This document shows, piece after piece, positions 1 to 6,096 of a stretch of 10,814 bases of DNA; positions within the stretch are counted from its first letter, which is position 1, and each line of letters begins with the position of its first letter. The notes beneath the pieces were generated by a model, which was not told the origin of the DNA, did no database searches, and was given only the letters and a program-made list of their open reading frames with translations. Made by a program: the position numbers and the translations under genes. The DNA lies in assembly GCA_947476515.1 (NCBI GenBank), contig CANJQZ010000049.1, positions 1-10,814 on the forward strand, given 5' to 3'. This stretch comes from Flavobacteriales bacterium (lineage in GTDB: Bacteria; Bacteroidota; Bacteroidia; Flavobacteriales_D; Crocinitomicaceae).

Positions 1-39
<39 letters not shown>

Positions 40-111
40 ATAATAACTTTGAATTTTTCTGAGACTTAGAGATGTTGTTTTGTTCTTAATCGCTGTTTCC
101 TTATTCCTCAA

Positions 112-127
112 TATTTCAATGAACTCT
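112..127 (-). promoter_or_regulatory. Possible boxA-like antitermination site in the rRNA leader
   Basis: The minus strand at 127-112 reads AGAGTTCATTGAAATA, resembling the boxA core (G/TCTTTAACA-like) of bacterial rRNA leaders, which recruits NusB/S10 for antitermination. It is in the right place, about 75-90 nt before the mature 16S 5' end. The match is loose, so this is a suggestion based mainly on position. Confidence 0.3.
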
Positions 128-140
128 TTATTGCCATCAT

Positions 141-168
141 TAACCTATTCCTAAATTAATAACCTATT
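141..168 (-). repeat. Nine-base direct repeat in the rRNA leader
   Basis: The plus-strand sequence TAACCTATT occurs at 141-149 and again at 160-168, 19 bases apart, inside the 16S leader. On the transcript it reads AATAGGTTA twice. It could be a protein-binding or processing element, or chance in AT-rich DNA. Confidence 0.4.
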
Positions 169-185
169 AAATCCACATTAATTTA

Positions 186-199
186 TGACGCGTTCGTCA
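186..199 (-). other. Short hairpin at the start of the rRNA leader
   Basis: The minus strand reads TGACG-AACG-CGTCA, a perfect 5-bp stem with a 4-base loop, a few bases downstream of the expected rRNA transcription start. It would be the first structure in the nascent leader. A role in rRNA processing or early elongation is possible but not shown by the sequence. Confidence 0.4.
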
Positions 200-210
200 A
201 TTGCGGGGTG

Positions 211-241
211 CAAAGATACATACTCTTTTTGTTTTAGCAAT
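211..241 (-). promoter_or_regulatory. rRNA operon promoter (Bacteroidota -33/-7 type)
   Basis: On the minus strand the -7 element TATCTTTG lies at 218-211, a perfect match to the Bacteroidota consensus TAnnTTTG. It is preceded by ATTG at 241-238 with a 19-nt spacer, matching the -33 TTG/TTTG element at normal spacing. An A/T-rich tract lies immediately upstream (about 241-265), as is common for strong rRNA promoters. Transcription should start a few bases after 211, giving a leader of roughly 165 nt before the mature 16S end near 39. The match is seen directly; the start site is inferred. Confidence 0.85.
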
Positions 242-308
242 CTTTTTTTGGAAAAAATTTTTGAAAACAGAATCTAATACCCGAAAACTGCAGAAAGGTT
301 ACGATTTA

Positions 309-339
309 TTGAAATTTTATGGAATATTTTTACAACTTG
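309..339 (+). promoter_or_regulatory. Weak candidate promoter of the sigma factor gene
   Basis: TTG at 309-311 is followed after 19 bases by TACAACTTG at 331-339, which resembles the Bacteroidota -7 element TAnnTTTG but is one base longer than consensus. The placement fits a short leader before the ATG at 357. This is the best candidate in the gap between the divergent rRNA promoter and the sigma gene, but the match is imperfect. Confidence 0.25.
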
Positions 340-356
340 CATCTAGGAAATAATAT

Positions 357-950
357 ATGTTAAACTTTAAGTCAAGTCATACAAAATTAAAAGGCCTCAC
401 AGATGCTGAATTAATTTTCGCCTATAAAGCGAAGGGTGATAATAAATGTCTTGAAGTTTTTTACGATCGCTATGCCTACCTAGTTTATGGTGTTTGCATG
501 AAATATTTAAAGCAAACAGAAGATGCTGAAGATCTAACACTTATGATCTTTTCAGCATTAGGAGAGAAAATTAAAAAACATGAAATTCAATTTTTTAAAT
601 CTTGGCTTCATGTACTCGTTAGAAATGAATGCCTGATGAAGTTAAGGAAGAGTTCATTTAATAATATAACTTTTGAAGATACTTTATTAAATAGCGATAC
701 CTTAAATGAAACTGATTCAATATCTGAAAAAGAAATTTTAGAGCTTTCAATTATTGATTTAAACGCTTGCATTAATAAATTGCAAATTCACCAAAAAAAT
801 TGCGTTCAAAAGTTTTATATCGATAAGAAAAGTTACCAAGAAATTTCAATTGAAGAAAATATGACGCTTAATGAGGTGAAAAGTCATCTTCAAAATGGAA
901 AAAGAAATTTAAAAATACTCATGACTAATCCAAATAAAAATGCTCAATAA
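357..950 (+). CDS. ECF-type RNA polymerase sigma factor (sigma-70 family)
   Basis: This 197-residue protein has the two-domain layout of extracytoplasmic-function sigma factors. Region 2 (about residues 17-99) contains a DAEDL segment at 56-60, where core-polymerase-binding region 2.2 is expected, and the SWLHVLVRNECLMKLRK stretch (82-98) where region 2.3/2.4 melts and reads the -10 element. An acidic, poorly conserved linker spans about 100-130. Region 4 (about 134-190) has the helix-turn-helix pattern SYQEISIEENMTLNEVKSHL that contacts the -35 element. Length is normal. AGGAAA at 345-350 lies 6 bases before the ATG and supports this start. The gene overlaps the next one by 11 nt, so the two are probably translationally coupled. 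Its regulon cannot be read from the window. Confidence 0.88.
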   Translation: MLNFKSSHTKLKGLTDAELIFAYKAKGDNKCLEVFYDRYAYLVYGVCMKYLKQTEDAEDLTLMIFSALGEKIKKHEIQFFKSWLHVLVRNECLMKLRKSSFNNITFEDTLLNSDTLNETDSISEKEILELSIIDLNACINKLQIHQKNCVQKFYIDKKSYQEISIEENMTLNEVKSHLQNGKRNLKILMTNPNKNAQ

Positions 951-1959
951 AGAAAGCATAAATAACTATATTAAAGGTGATGCTAAGGTGCGCAATAAAA
1001 TGGAGCAAGCCTCCATTGACGATAGTTTTGAATCAGAAGCACTTGATGGATGGACGCTAGAAGGTGCTGATCTGAATGCGATTGATTCTATAAAGGAAAA
1101 GCTATACCCCAAAAAATTTGGGTTAATAACCTATAGTGTGGTTTTTGTTTTATTTGTAATAACACTTCTATTTGTTATCTCCCGGAATCAACAAGATACT
1201 ACATCTGATCTTCAAACTAAAAAAAATAAGAGTCAATTTCAAGTTAAGGTTAATCTTAATCAGCATCAGGAAAAATTAATTGTCACCAATCAACTTACAG
1301 AGCCTAAACAAATAAAAAAAGATTTTCGCGCTCAAAGAAAAATTAATCTAGCGGTTTCGTCTGATAATAATCTTAATAAGCCTGAAGAAACCAGCATCGA
1401 GAGACTGCCAGTAAAGGAAATTGAGCCTATTAAGATCGAATTCAAGCCTTCCAATAAGGCGAAAGAGACCTATTTATTAGATTTTAAAGTTTTGGATTAC
1501 CGCTATTATAGGAATAAGCCATTAGATAAAAAAATCGATGTATTGAATGGGACGCCAGCGGATCAAGAAAGTAAATACACGAACGAGGTCGAACCGAAAT
1601 ATGCAGTCGAAGTTAGTTATTTTAATTTTCTTGAGAAGTCGCTGCACTATTTTGAAAAGAAAAAATACATTGAAGCTGCCTCACGATTTAAAGAAATACT
1701 GCAAACCTATCCAGATGATGTAAATGCCTTGTTTTATGGCGCGCTTTGCAACTACAACTCAGGTGAATTTTTAGAAGCGGAAAAATTATTACTCCGCCTT
1801 GAAATTAATAAGTTCACTAATTTCAAAGAGGAAAGTCAATGGTATCTATGTTTGACTTATAAATCACTAGAAAGAAAATCGCTTTATTCTAAATTAAAGG
1901 AGCAAATTATTCTAGAGAATGGATTCTATTCGAAAAAGGCGCGTGACTTAAAAGACTAG
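940..1959 (+). CDS. One-pass membrane protein with periplasmic TPR tail, probable partner of the sigma factor
   Basis: The N-terminal cytoplasmic part (1-60) carries an EALDGW motif at residues 33-38 preceded by a DDSFES stretch. This resembles the short D-x-F-x-x-ALEG(F/W/Y) module found at the N-terminus of many Bacteroidota membrane proteins encoded next to ECF sigma factors. One hydrophobic helix follows (61-80). A charged, low-complexity periplasmic linker (about 81-220) leads to at least two TPR-like helical hairpins (about 225-339; pattern SLHYFEKKKYIEAASRFKEI and a second copy starting near ALFYGALCNY). The ATG lies inside the last codons of the sigma gene (overlap 940-950), implying coupled translation. 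By position it is the likely anti-sigma or sensor partner, but it lacks a recognisable zinc anti-sigma (HxxxCxxC) motif, so that role is inference. Its TAG stop overlaps the TAG of the convergent cytochrome-like gene. Confidence 0.7.
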   Translation: MLNKESINNYIKGDAKVRNKMEQASIDDSFESEALDGWTLEGADLNAIDSIKEKLYPKKFGLITYSVVFVLFVITLLFVISRNQQDTTSDLQTKKNKSQFQVKVNLNQHQEKLIVTNQLTEPKQIKKDFRAQRKINLAVSSDNNLNKPEETSIERLPVKEIEPIKIEFKPSNKAKETYLLDFKVLDYRYYRNKPLDKKIDVLNGTPADQESKYTNEVEPKYAVEVSYFNFLEKSLHYFEKKKYIEAASRFKEILQTYPDDVNALFYGALCNYNSGEFLEAEKLLLRLEINKFTNFKEESQWYLCLTYKSLERKSLYSKLKEQIILENGFYSKKARDLKD

Positions 1960-2315
1960 TTATTTAATTTTCCTTGATTGATCCAACATTGAACAAATTG
2001 AATTATTGAATCTGGCAATGCAGGTCCTCCTTGAGGCATTAGATTATATGATTGCCCGTGCATTGACCCTATAACAGCTAATGCATTATTCGAAATATTA
2101 GTGTGATTCGTCAAAGTATAAGGGGTACTATTTCCTACATCATGACATCCTGTACAGTTTTGCTGAATAATAGGAAGTACTGCCTGACTAAAGGAAACTG
2201 TATCTATGCAATTGGTGTCAACTGTCGACTGAATCTTATCTTTTCGACAAGAGCTTAAAGAAATAAATAGGCAAGAGCCAAGAAAAACCAAGACAAGAAA
2301 TTTGTTATTTTTCAT
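1956..2315 (-). CDS. Small c-type cytochrome-like lipoprotein
   Basis: A 119-residue exported protein. The N-terminus has a hydrophobic signal (about 5-22) ending in a lipobox-like SLSSC, so Cys23 is probably lipidated and the mature protein anchored in an envelope membrane. One CTGCH motif (the CxxCH haem c attachment site) lies near residues 54-58, and a downstream LMPQGG provides a plausible axial methionine. The C-terminal VQCWINQGKLNN resembles the helix that closes small cytochrome domains in Bacteroidota c-type proteins. It is the last gene of a leftward operon: its ATG overlaps the stop of the four-helix protein gene by 11 nt (2305-2315). It probably transfers electrons in the periplasm; partners are inferred only from the operon. 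No terminator is visible after it, as its stop overlaps that of the convergent gene. Confidence 0.8.
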   Translation of the reverse strand: MKNNKFLVLVFLGSCLFISLSSCRKDKIQSTVDTNCIDTVSFSQAVLPIIQQNCTGCHDVGNSTPYTLTNHTNISNNALAVIGSMHGQSYNLMPQGGPALPDSIIQFVQCWINQGKLNN

Positions 2316-2676
2316 TTTTTAAAAGTAAAGGGTGAAGTGAAAGCCAAAATAAAGGAACCATAAAATGTAAGGGAATAGCAAATGCAGGAAAAAAATCTTC
2401 ATATTGATTATAAATTCTAGCCTGAATGGGATAAAGAATGCTTAATAAAGTAACAAAAACAAGTGCGAAATTAAAAATTATATGAGATCGCTTAGTTGTA
2501 CAAAAACCATTCAACCAGGTGATACAAAAAGAAAGAAAGACTATCATCGCGAACAATCTCCAAAAGGGCACAACCATAGAGAAATCAAACAAATAAATCT
2601 GAAATAATCTGAAATAAATAAAAGAAATTACGACAGAAATTAAACTAAGTAGAAAAGCAAAATTCAATTTCGACAT
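2305..2676 (-). CDS. Four-helix integral membrane protein of unknown function
   Basis: A 123-residue, very hydrophobic protein with four predicted membrane helices, at about 5-30, 34-56, 66-84 and 98-119. A KR pair at 62-63 between helices 2 and 3 suggests a cytoplasmic loop there; the short C-terminus ends KNEK. Histidines lie at 65, 104 and 115, the last two both in helix 4 and 11 residues apart. I do not recognise a family. Its place between a YceI gene (4-nt gap upstream) and a haem lipoprotein gene (11-nt overlap downstream) suggests a membrane partner in an envelope redox or lipid module. The gene is surely translated given this tight packing, but function is unknown. Confidence 0.75.
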   Translation of the reverse strand: MSKLNFAFLLSLISVVISFIYFRLFQIYLFDFSMVVPFWRLFAMIVFLSFCITWLNGFCTTKRSHIIFNFALVFVTLLSILYPIQARIYNQYEDFFPAFAIPLHFMVPLFWLSLHPLLLKNEK

Positions 2677-2680
2677 TTTG

Positions 2681-3220
2681 CTATTTTTGCAAAGCTGGTA
2701 TAGAATAAATTACTTTCATTTTACTGGGAACCACATCACTTTTATGCCCTACCTTAAACTCTAATCGATCTACATAGAAAGTGCCTTTAAATACAAGTTT
2801 TTTACCCTCTTGAGATTTCGTGGCAGGGATTACATATTCCTTTGTAATTCCTTTCATCGTTATATTTCCAGTAATTTGATAATTAGAGCCAACTTTTTCA
2901 ACTTTAGTTGATTTAAATTTAATTGTTGGGAATTTTGCTCCATTAAACCACTCTTCAATTTGTGCTTTTTTATTCATCATTCCATTACCAGTATTAATTG
3001 AAGCAACATCAATGGATAGATTGAATTTTGACTCTGCAAGATTTGCATCATCAAAATCAATTGTGCCATCTAATTTTTTAAAGGACCCTGAAGGATCTTT
3101 ACTTTTAAACTCAATGGAATGACCTTCTATTACTTCAAAATTATCGATTGGAGCAAATGTCAAAGCTGCTGAAGCAAACAAGATGCTTCCGAACATTAAA
3201 TAAGAAAATTTTGTTTTCAT
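2681..3220 (-). CDS. YceI family periplasmic protein
   Basis: This 179-residue protein belongs to the YceI lipocalin-like family, whose members bind polyisoprenoid or other long hydrophobic ligands inside an antiparallel barrel. Family signs are the GHSIEFKSKDPSGSF stretch after the signal peptide, the SKFNLSIDVASINTGN strand with the following KKAQIEEWFNGAKFPTIKFKS segment, and the GNITMKGITKEYVIP strand pair. A signal peptide covers about residues 1-21, so it acts in the periplasm. The reading frame stays open upstream to 3253, but the ATG at 3220 is chosen because it starts the signal peptide and is preceded by AAAAGGA. It follows the DUF5777 gene by 2 nt. The ligand cannot be read from the sequence. 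Confidence 0.9.
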   Translation of the reverse strand: MKTKFSYLMFGSILFASAALTFAPIDNFEVIEGHSIEFKSKDPSGSFKKLDGTIDFDDANLAESKFNLSIDVASINTGNGMMNKKAQIEEWFNGAKFPTIKFKSTKVEKVGSNYQITGNITMKGITKEYVIPATKSQEGKKLVFKGTFYVDRLEFKVGHKSDVVPSKMKVIYSIPALQK

Positions 3221-3222
3221 AA

Positions 3223-4122
3223 TTATCCTTTTGTTAGTTTTCTTCCAACACAAAAACCAAGCCTAAATTGACCTAGAGACAACTTTTGTGTTGTATAAGG
3301 TATAAACTGTAATTCTCCTATTCCAGTTGAATTGGTAATGTTTATAGTAAAATTATGACCGAATGTAAACCACTCTAATGCAATTGCAATACTATTTGTA
3401 TAGCCTTGACGCATAGTTTCAGAGCTAAATGCATGATAGAACTCACCTAATAAAGCAAATCTAGATGAAATTCTAAAACGAATTCCACCGCCTAAAGCGA
3501 ACAATTCATTATAATCATTTGCAGCTACATAATTTCGATGAACAAAAGTTGGCATGACAGAAAGACTGAGTCTGTCATTAAATCTTCTTGCCATATTGAT
3601 TTGAGTGACATAGGAAAATCGGTGAGAAGTTTTAGGGAAATGAGAAACTAAACTTTGGTCGGAGCTAGCAGTCATATAGGTGAATCCTCCGGTACCAACA
3701 ACTGTCATGGTAATTGGCGACACTCCTTTTTTTTGTTTCAAAACATTGTATTTAGCAAACCCATCAAGTAAAGATCTATATGGACTTCCTGTTCCTTTGC
3801 ATCTTCCAAAACCGACCATAAATTTTTCACTTACGCCATATTCTAAAGCAATGCGCATATCTGATAGATTATCAAATCCAAACATAGTCTGAACGCCTCC
3901 ATTAGTACCAGCAATATCACCAAATTTATGTTCTATTCTGAATTCCATAGTTCCTTTAGAAAGCATTTCAACAGAATGTCCGTTTATAACGCGCGTTCCA
4001 GTAAAGGTATAATCCAATTCTTCTTCCACTTCAGGGACTAAAGGCTCATCTTGTGAAAAACTGAAATGAGCAAGAAAAATAAAACCTAAAGCAAAAAAAT
4101 AGTTGTTGTACTTCATCTTCAT
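3223..4122 (-). CDS. DUF5777 family outer-membrane beta-barrel protein
   Basis: About 299 residues. A signal peptide of the MKYNNYFFALGFIFLAHFSFSQ kind is followed by features of the Bacteroidota DUF5777 barrels: an early RVINGHSVEMLSKGTMEFRI segment, then FGFDNLSDMRIALEYGVSEK and SLLDGFAKYNVLKQKKG, and alternating polar/hydrophobic strands to the C-terminus. It should sit in the outer membrane; no ligand is known to me for the family. The frame is open to an ATG at 4161, but the extra residues would put a polar stretch before the signal peptide. Starts at 4122 or 4116 are more likely. A TAnnTTT-like box (TAATTTTA, minus strand) lies 11 nt before 4122 and could be its promoter, though its last base departs from consensus. 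First gene of the leftward operon. Confidence 0.78.
   Translation of the reverse strand: MKMKYNNYFFALGFIFLAHFSFSQDEPLVPEVEEELDYTFTGTRVINGHSVEMLSKGTMEFRIEHKFGDIAGTNGGVQTMFGFDNLSDMRIALEYGVSEKFMVGFGRCKGTGSPYRSLLDGFAKYNVLKQKKGVSPITMTVVGTGGFTYMTASSDQSLVSHFPKTSHRFSYVTQINMARRFNDRLSLSVMPTFVHRNYVAANDYNELFALGGGIRFRISSRFALLGEFYHAFSSETMRQGYTNSIAIALEWFTFGHNFTINITNSTGIGELQFIPYTTQKLSLGQFRLGFCVGRKLTKG
3226..3232 (-). promoter_or_regulatory. Ribosome binding site setting the YceI start
   Basis: The minus strand reads AAAAGGA at 3232-3226, five bases before the ATG at 3220, and overlaps the stop codon of the upstream DUF5777 gene. Shine-Dalgarno-like sites are scarce in this window, so this one is informative. 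It supports starting YceI at 3220 rather than at the longer in-frame start at 3253. Confidence 0.5.
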
Positions 4123-4208
4123 ATATATGATAGTAAAATTAAGTATAAAGTTGGTTTTCATAATAAAATAACTTTTTTTATGAATAATATAGATTCAATC
4201 CAAATAAG

Positions 4209-4216
4209 TATCTTTG
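4209..4216 (+). promoter_or_regulatory. Promoter -7 element abutting the cyclo-ligase start codon
   Basis: TATCTTTG at 4209-4216 matches the Bacteroidota -7 consensus TAnnTTTG perfectly and is identical to the rRNA promoter element at 218-211. Only four bases separate it from the ATG at 4221, so the transcript should begin at or very near the start codon. No convincing TTG is seen at normal spacing upstream, which lowers confidence. Confidence 0.5.
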
Positions 4217-4220
4217 GAAT

Positions 4221-4787
4221 ATGAATAAAAAAGCTGATTTAAGGGATTTCTACATAAAAAAAAGAAACCTTATAAATCCAGATTTACTGTCTGATATTTC
4301 AAAAAAATGTGCAGATCAAATCACATCATTTGATTTTAAAGGTAAAATCGTGTCTGTTTTTTTACCTATTCAAAAATTTAATGAAATTGACACCAAATTT
4401 ATTATTCAAATAATAATTAAAAGTGGTGGAAGTGTCTGCGTTTCTCGCACTGACTTTAAAGAAAAAAAAATGGAGCTTTTCATATATGAGGGGGCTGCTC
4501 AAATTAAAAACAATAAACACGGAATTCCAGAGCCTATCTATGGAAACATATGCGATGTTTTAAGGATTGATTATGTATTGGTTCCTTTATTGTGCTTTGA
4601 TCAAGAAGGAAATCGGGTGGGTTATGGTCAAGGATTTTATGATAAATTCCTATCCTCCTGCAGGGGTAATTGTATCAAAATTGGACTCTCGCACTTTGAT
4701 CCAATAGACAAAATAGAAGACAGCAATGACATGGATATAAAACTAGACTTTTGTATTACCCCAAATAAGACATATGCCTTCAGATAA
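4221..4787 (+). CDS. 5-formyltetrahydrofolate cyclo-ligase
   Basis: A 188-residue cytoplasmic enzyme that uses ATP to convert 5-formyltetrahydrofolate to 5,10-methenyltetrahydrofolate, returning this storage form to the one-carbon folate pool. Family signs are the N-terminal KKADLRDFYIKKR segment (basic residues expected near phosphate binding), GIPEP at 101-105, and the hallmark VLVPLLCFDQEGNRVGYGQGFYDKFL at about 119-144, with its glycine-rich substrate/ATP loop. Length is normal. The start is firm because the family's N-terminal helix begins immediately and no later ATG preserves it. The promoter element directly upstream implies a leaderless mRNA. The last 14 nt overlap a small membrane ORF in another frame. 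Confidence 0.93.
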   Translation: MNKKADLRDFYIKKRNLINPDLLSDISKKCADQITSFDFKGKIVSVFLPIQKFNEIDTKFIIQIIIKSGGSVCVSRTDFKEKKMELFIYEGAAQIKNNKHGIPEPIYGNICDVLRIDYVLVPLLCFDQEGNRVGYGQGFYDKFLSSCRGNCIKIGLSHFDPIDKIEDSNDMDIKLDFCITPNKTYAFR

Positions 4788-4950
4788 AAAAAATCAAGGG
4801 CGCTATCACCTATTGATTATATTTTTTATACCTATCAATCTGGTATGCTTTTTCTTATCGGGAAGTATCATTATTCCTATTCTTACCTTTCTTATTTCTA
4901 CAGTTATTGTCTATATGGTACTGTTTCGTTCAAGCAAGAAAGATATTTAA
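4774..4950 (+). CDS. 58-residue two-helix membrane miniprotein
   Basis: A short reading frame starts with ATG inside the last codons of the cyclo-ligase gene (14-nt overlap, different frame) and ends with TAA at 4948-4950. The product begins MPSDKKNQGRY, then has two hydrophobic helices at about 12-29 and 31-51 joined at a Ser-Gly-Ser turn, and ends FRSSKKDI. Basic residues at both ends suggest a hairpin with both termini in the cytoplasm. The overlap resembles other coupled gene pairs in this window, and the ORF fills what would otherwise be an empty stretch. I do not recognise a family. The clean hydrophobic pattern and charged ends argue for a real gene, but a chance ORF is not excluded. 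Confidence 0.6.
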   Translation: MPSDKKNQGRYHLLIIFFIPINLVCFFLSGSIIIPILTFLISTVIVYMVLFRSSKKDI

Positions 4951-5003
4951 CACTGTTCAACCTAATTAATTCCAAGCAATATAAGGATTAAAAGTTGATC
5001 GAA

Positions 5004-5363
5004 CTATTGTAGAAAATTGGTATAGAAATCCAATAATGTGTATGATCTCTTATCAATTACAACATTTTGGATTTGATTCGCTCCTAAAAATCTTATGATG
5101 ATCTTCCTGTTTTCTTGTGAGTTCTCAATCATGCTAATTTTAACAATATGCGATGTTTCTGAAAAATCGACTGTAAAATAATTAATGTAATATTTTGCAT
5201 ATTGATCAACTGCCTCTTGTTTTGAATCAAATGGAAGATTAAATTCAAATTTTCCTAGTTCTTTGTCTTTAAGAAAATTAACTTTACTGTCAATTGTTGC
5301 TTCTTGAGAAAACAAAACAAGTGAACTAAAAGTGACGCATAATAGTAAAAATATAGTTTTCAT
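5004..5363 (-). CDS. Small secreted protein of unknown function
   Basis: A 119-residue protein with a clear signal peptide (about 1-20) ending LVLFSQ, typical of Bacteroidota exported proteins, leaving a mature domain of about 100 residues. The mature part reads as alternating strand and helix: a KFEFNLPF strand, a helix with DQYAKYYINYF, a strand HIVKISMI, a helix RKIIIRFLG, a strand QNVVID, and a final helix LLDFYTNFL. This order is compatible with a small alpha/beta, ferredoxin-like fold. It has no cysteine after the signal, so no metal site of the HMA type and no lipobox. It is divergent from the ribonuclease HII gene across a 48-nt gap. I cannot assign a function; periplasmic location is the only firm inference. 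Confidence 0.75.
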   Translation of the reverse strand: MKTIFLLLCVTFSSLVLFSQEATIDSKVNFLKDKELGKFEFNLPFDSKQEAVDQYAKYYINYFTVDFSETSHIVKISMIENSQENRKIIIRFLGANQIQNVVIDKRSYTLLDFYTNFLQ

Positions 5364-5411
5364 AAAAATAGAGTTTAGCTAATATAATTATAAATTAAGA
5401 AATTGGTTACT

Positions 5412-5999
5412 ATGAATTCCCTTTTATTTTGTTTGAATGAAAATTTGTTGGAGGCGGGTTGCGATGAGGCTGGGAGGGGTTGCTTAGCCGGCCCTGTAGT
5501 TGCAGCTGCAGTAATATTGAGTAAGCCTATTGCGGGTTTAATGGATTCTAAAAAATTAAATGAAAAGCAGAGGCTATCTTTAAAAATTCAAATAGAAAAA
5601 GACGCATTATCTTATGCAGTTGCCGCAGTATCACCAAGAAGAATTGAAGAAATAAATATACTTAATGCAAGTATTGAAGCTATGCAGATGGCTTTAAGTG
5701 AATTAAAAACACAGCCTGAATTTATTCTAATAGATGGAAATAGATTTAAGACCTATGAAAATATCCCCCATACTTGTGTGATTAAAGGCGATGATAAATT
5801 TCAATCGATCGCTGCAGCTTCAATTCTAGCCAAGACTTATAGAGATGAGATCATGCATGAATTACATAATAAGTTTCCAGAGTACCAATGGAAACAAAAT
5901 AAAGGATACCCAACAATTGCGCACCGAATTGCCATTGAAAAACATGGCGCATGTATTCATCATCGCAAAACCTTTCAATTGTTATCGAATAAACCCTAA
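5412..5999 (+). CDS. rnhB: Ribonuclease HII
   Basis: A 195-residue endonuclease that cuts the RNA strand of RNA-DNA hybrids and incises at single ribonucleotides in DNA, starting ribonucleotide excision repair. The DEAGRG motif holds catalytic Asp18 and Glu19; LIDGNR gives Asp108 and KGDDKF gives Asp127, the four acidic metal ligands corresponding to E. coli D16, E17, D108 and D126. The conserved SIAAASILAKTYRD helix and the NKGYPTIAHRIAIEKHG and HHRKTF C-terminal segments are present. All active-site residues appear intact and length is normal. The frame is open to a TTG at 5403, but the ATG at 5412 is preferred because it matches the usual N-terminal length. No clear promoter box was found in the 48-nt divergent gap. 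Confidence 0.96.
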   Translation: MNSLLFCLNENLLEAGCDEAGRGCLAGPVVAAAVILSKPIAGLMDSKKLNEKQRLSLKIQIEKDALSYAVAAVSPRRIEEINILNASIEAMQMALSELKTQPEFILIDGNRFKTYENIPHTCVIKGDDKFQSIAAASILAKTYRDEIMHELHNKFPEYQWKQNKGYPTIAHRIAIEKHGACIHHRKTFQLLSNKP

Positions 6000-6072
6000 T
6001 TAAGTTTTCAAAGTAAACAATTTGATGTTCATTTATTCTCACATCATCAATAGAATGGAGTTGATTTGGAGG

Positions 6073-6080
6073 TAATTTTG
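6073..6080 (+). promoter_or_regulatory. Candidate -7 promoter element of the propeller/OmpA gene pair
   Basis: TAATTTTG at 6073-6080 fits TAnnTTTG perfectly and lies 16 bases before the ATG at 6097, giving a leader of about 10 nt. No TTG is present at the usual 17-23 nt upstream, so the -33 element is missing or degenerate. The gap 6000-6096 holds no other signal that I can see. Confidence 0.4.
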
Positions 6081-6096
6081 TTGTAAATAAAATTAC

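Noticed and set aside
3680..3892. Plus-strand ORF of 70 codons
   Set aside because: It lies wholly opposite the DUF5777 gene, has no signal peptide or domain pattern, and is explained by the codon use of the real gene on the other strand.
4123..4161. N-terminal extension of the DUF5777 protein from the ATG at 4161
   Set aside because: It would place 13 extra residues before a complete signal peptide, and a promoter-like box lies within this stretch.
4951..5003. Terminator between the convergent small membrane gene and the secreted protein gene
   Set aside because: I found only a 4-bp pairing (CAAC/GTTG) and no GC-rich stem with a T tract, so no terminator can be supported.
5851..6042. Minus-strand ORF of 63 codons
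   Set aside because: Most of it is antisense to the conserved C-terminal part of ribonuclease HII, with no recognisable protein features.
6068..6072. GGAGG as a ribosome binding site for the 720-residue protein
   Set aside because: It lies 24 bases before the ATG at 6097, too far to act, and the expected transcript start would be downstream of it.
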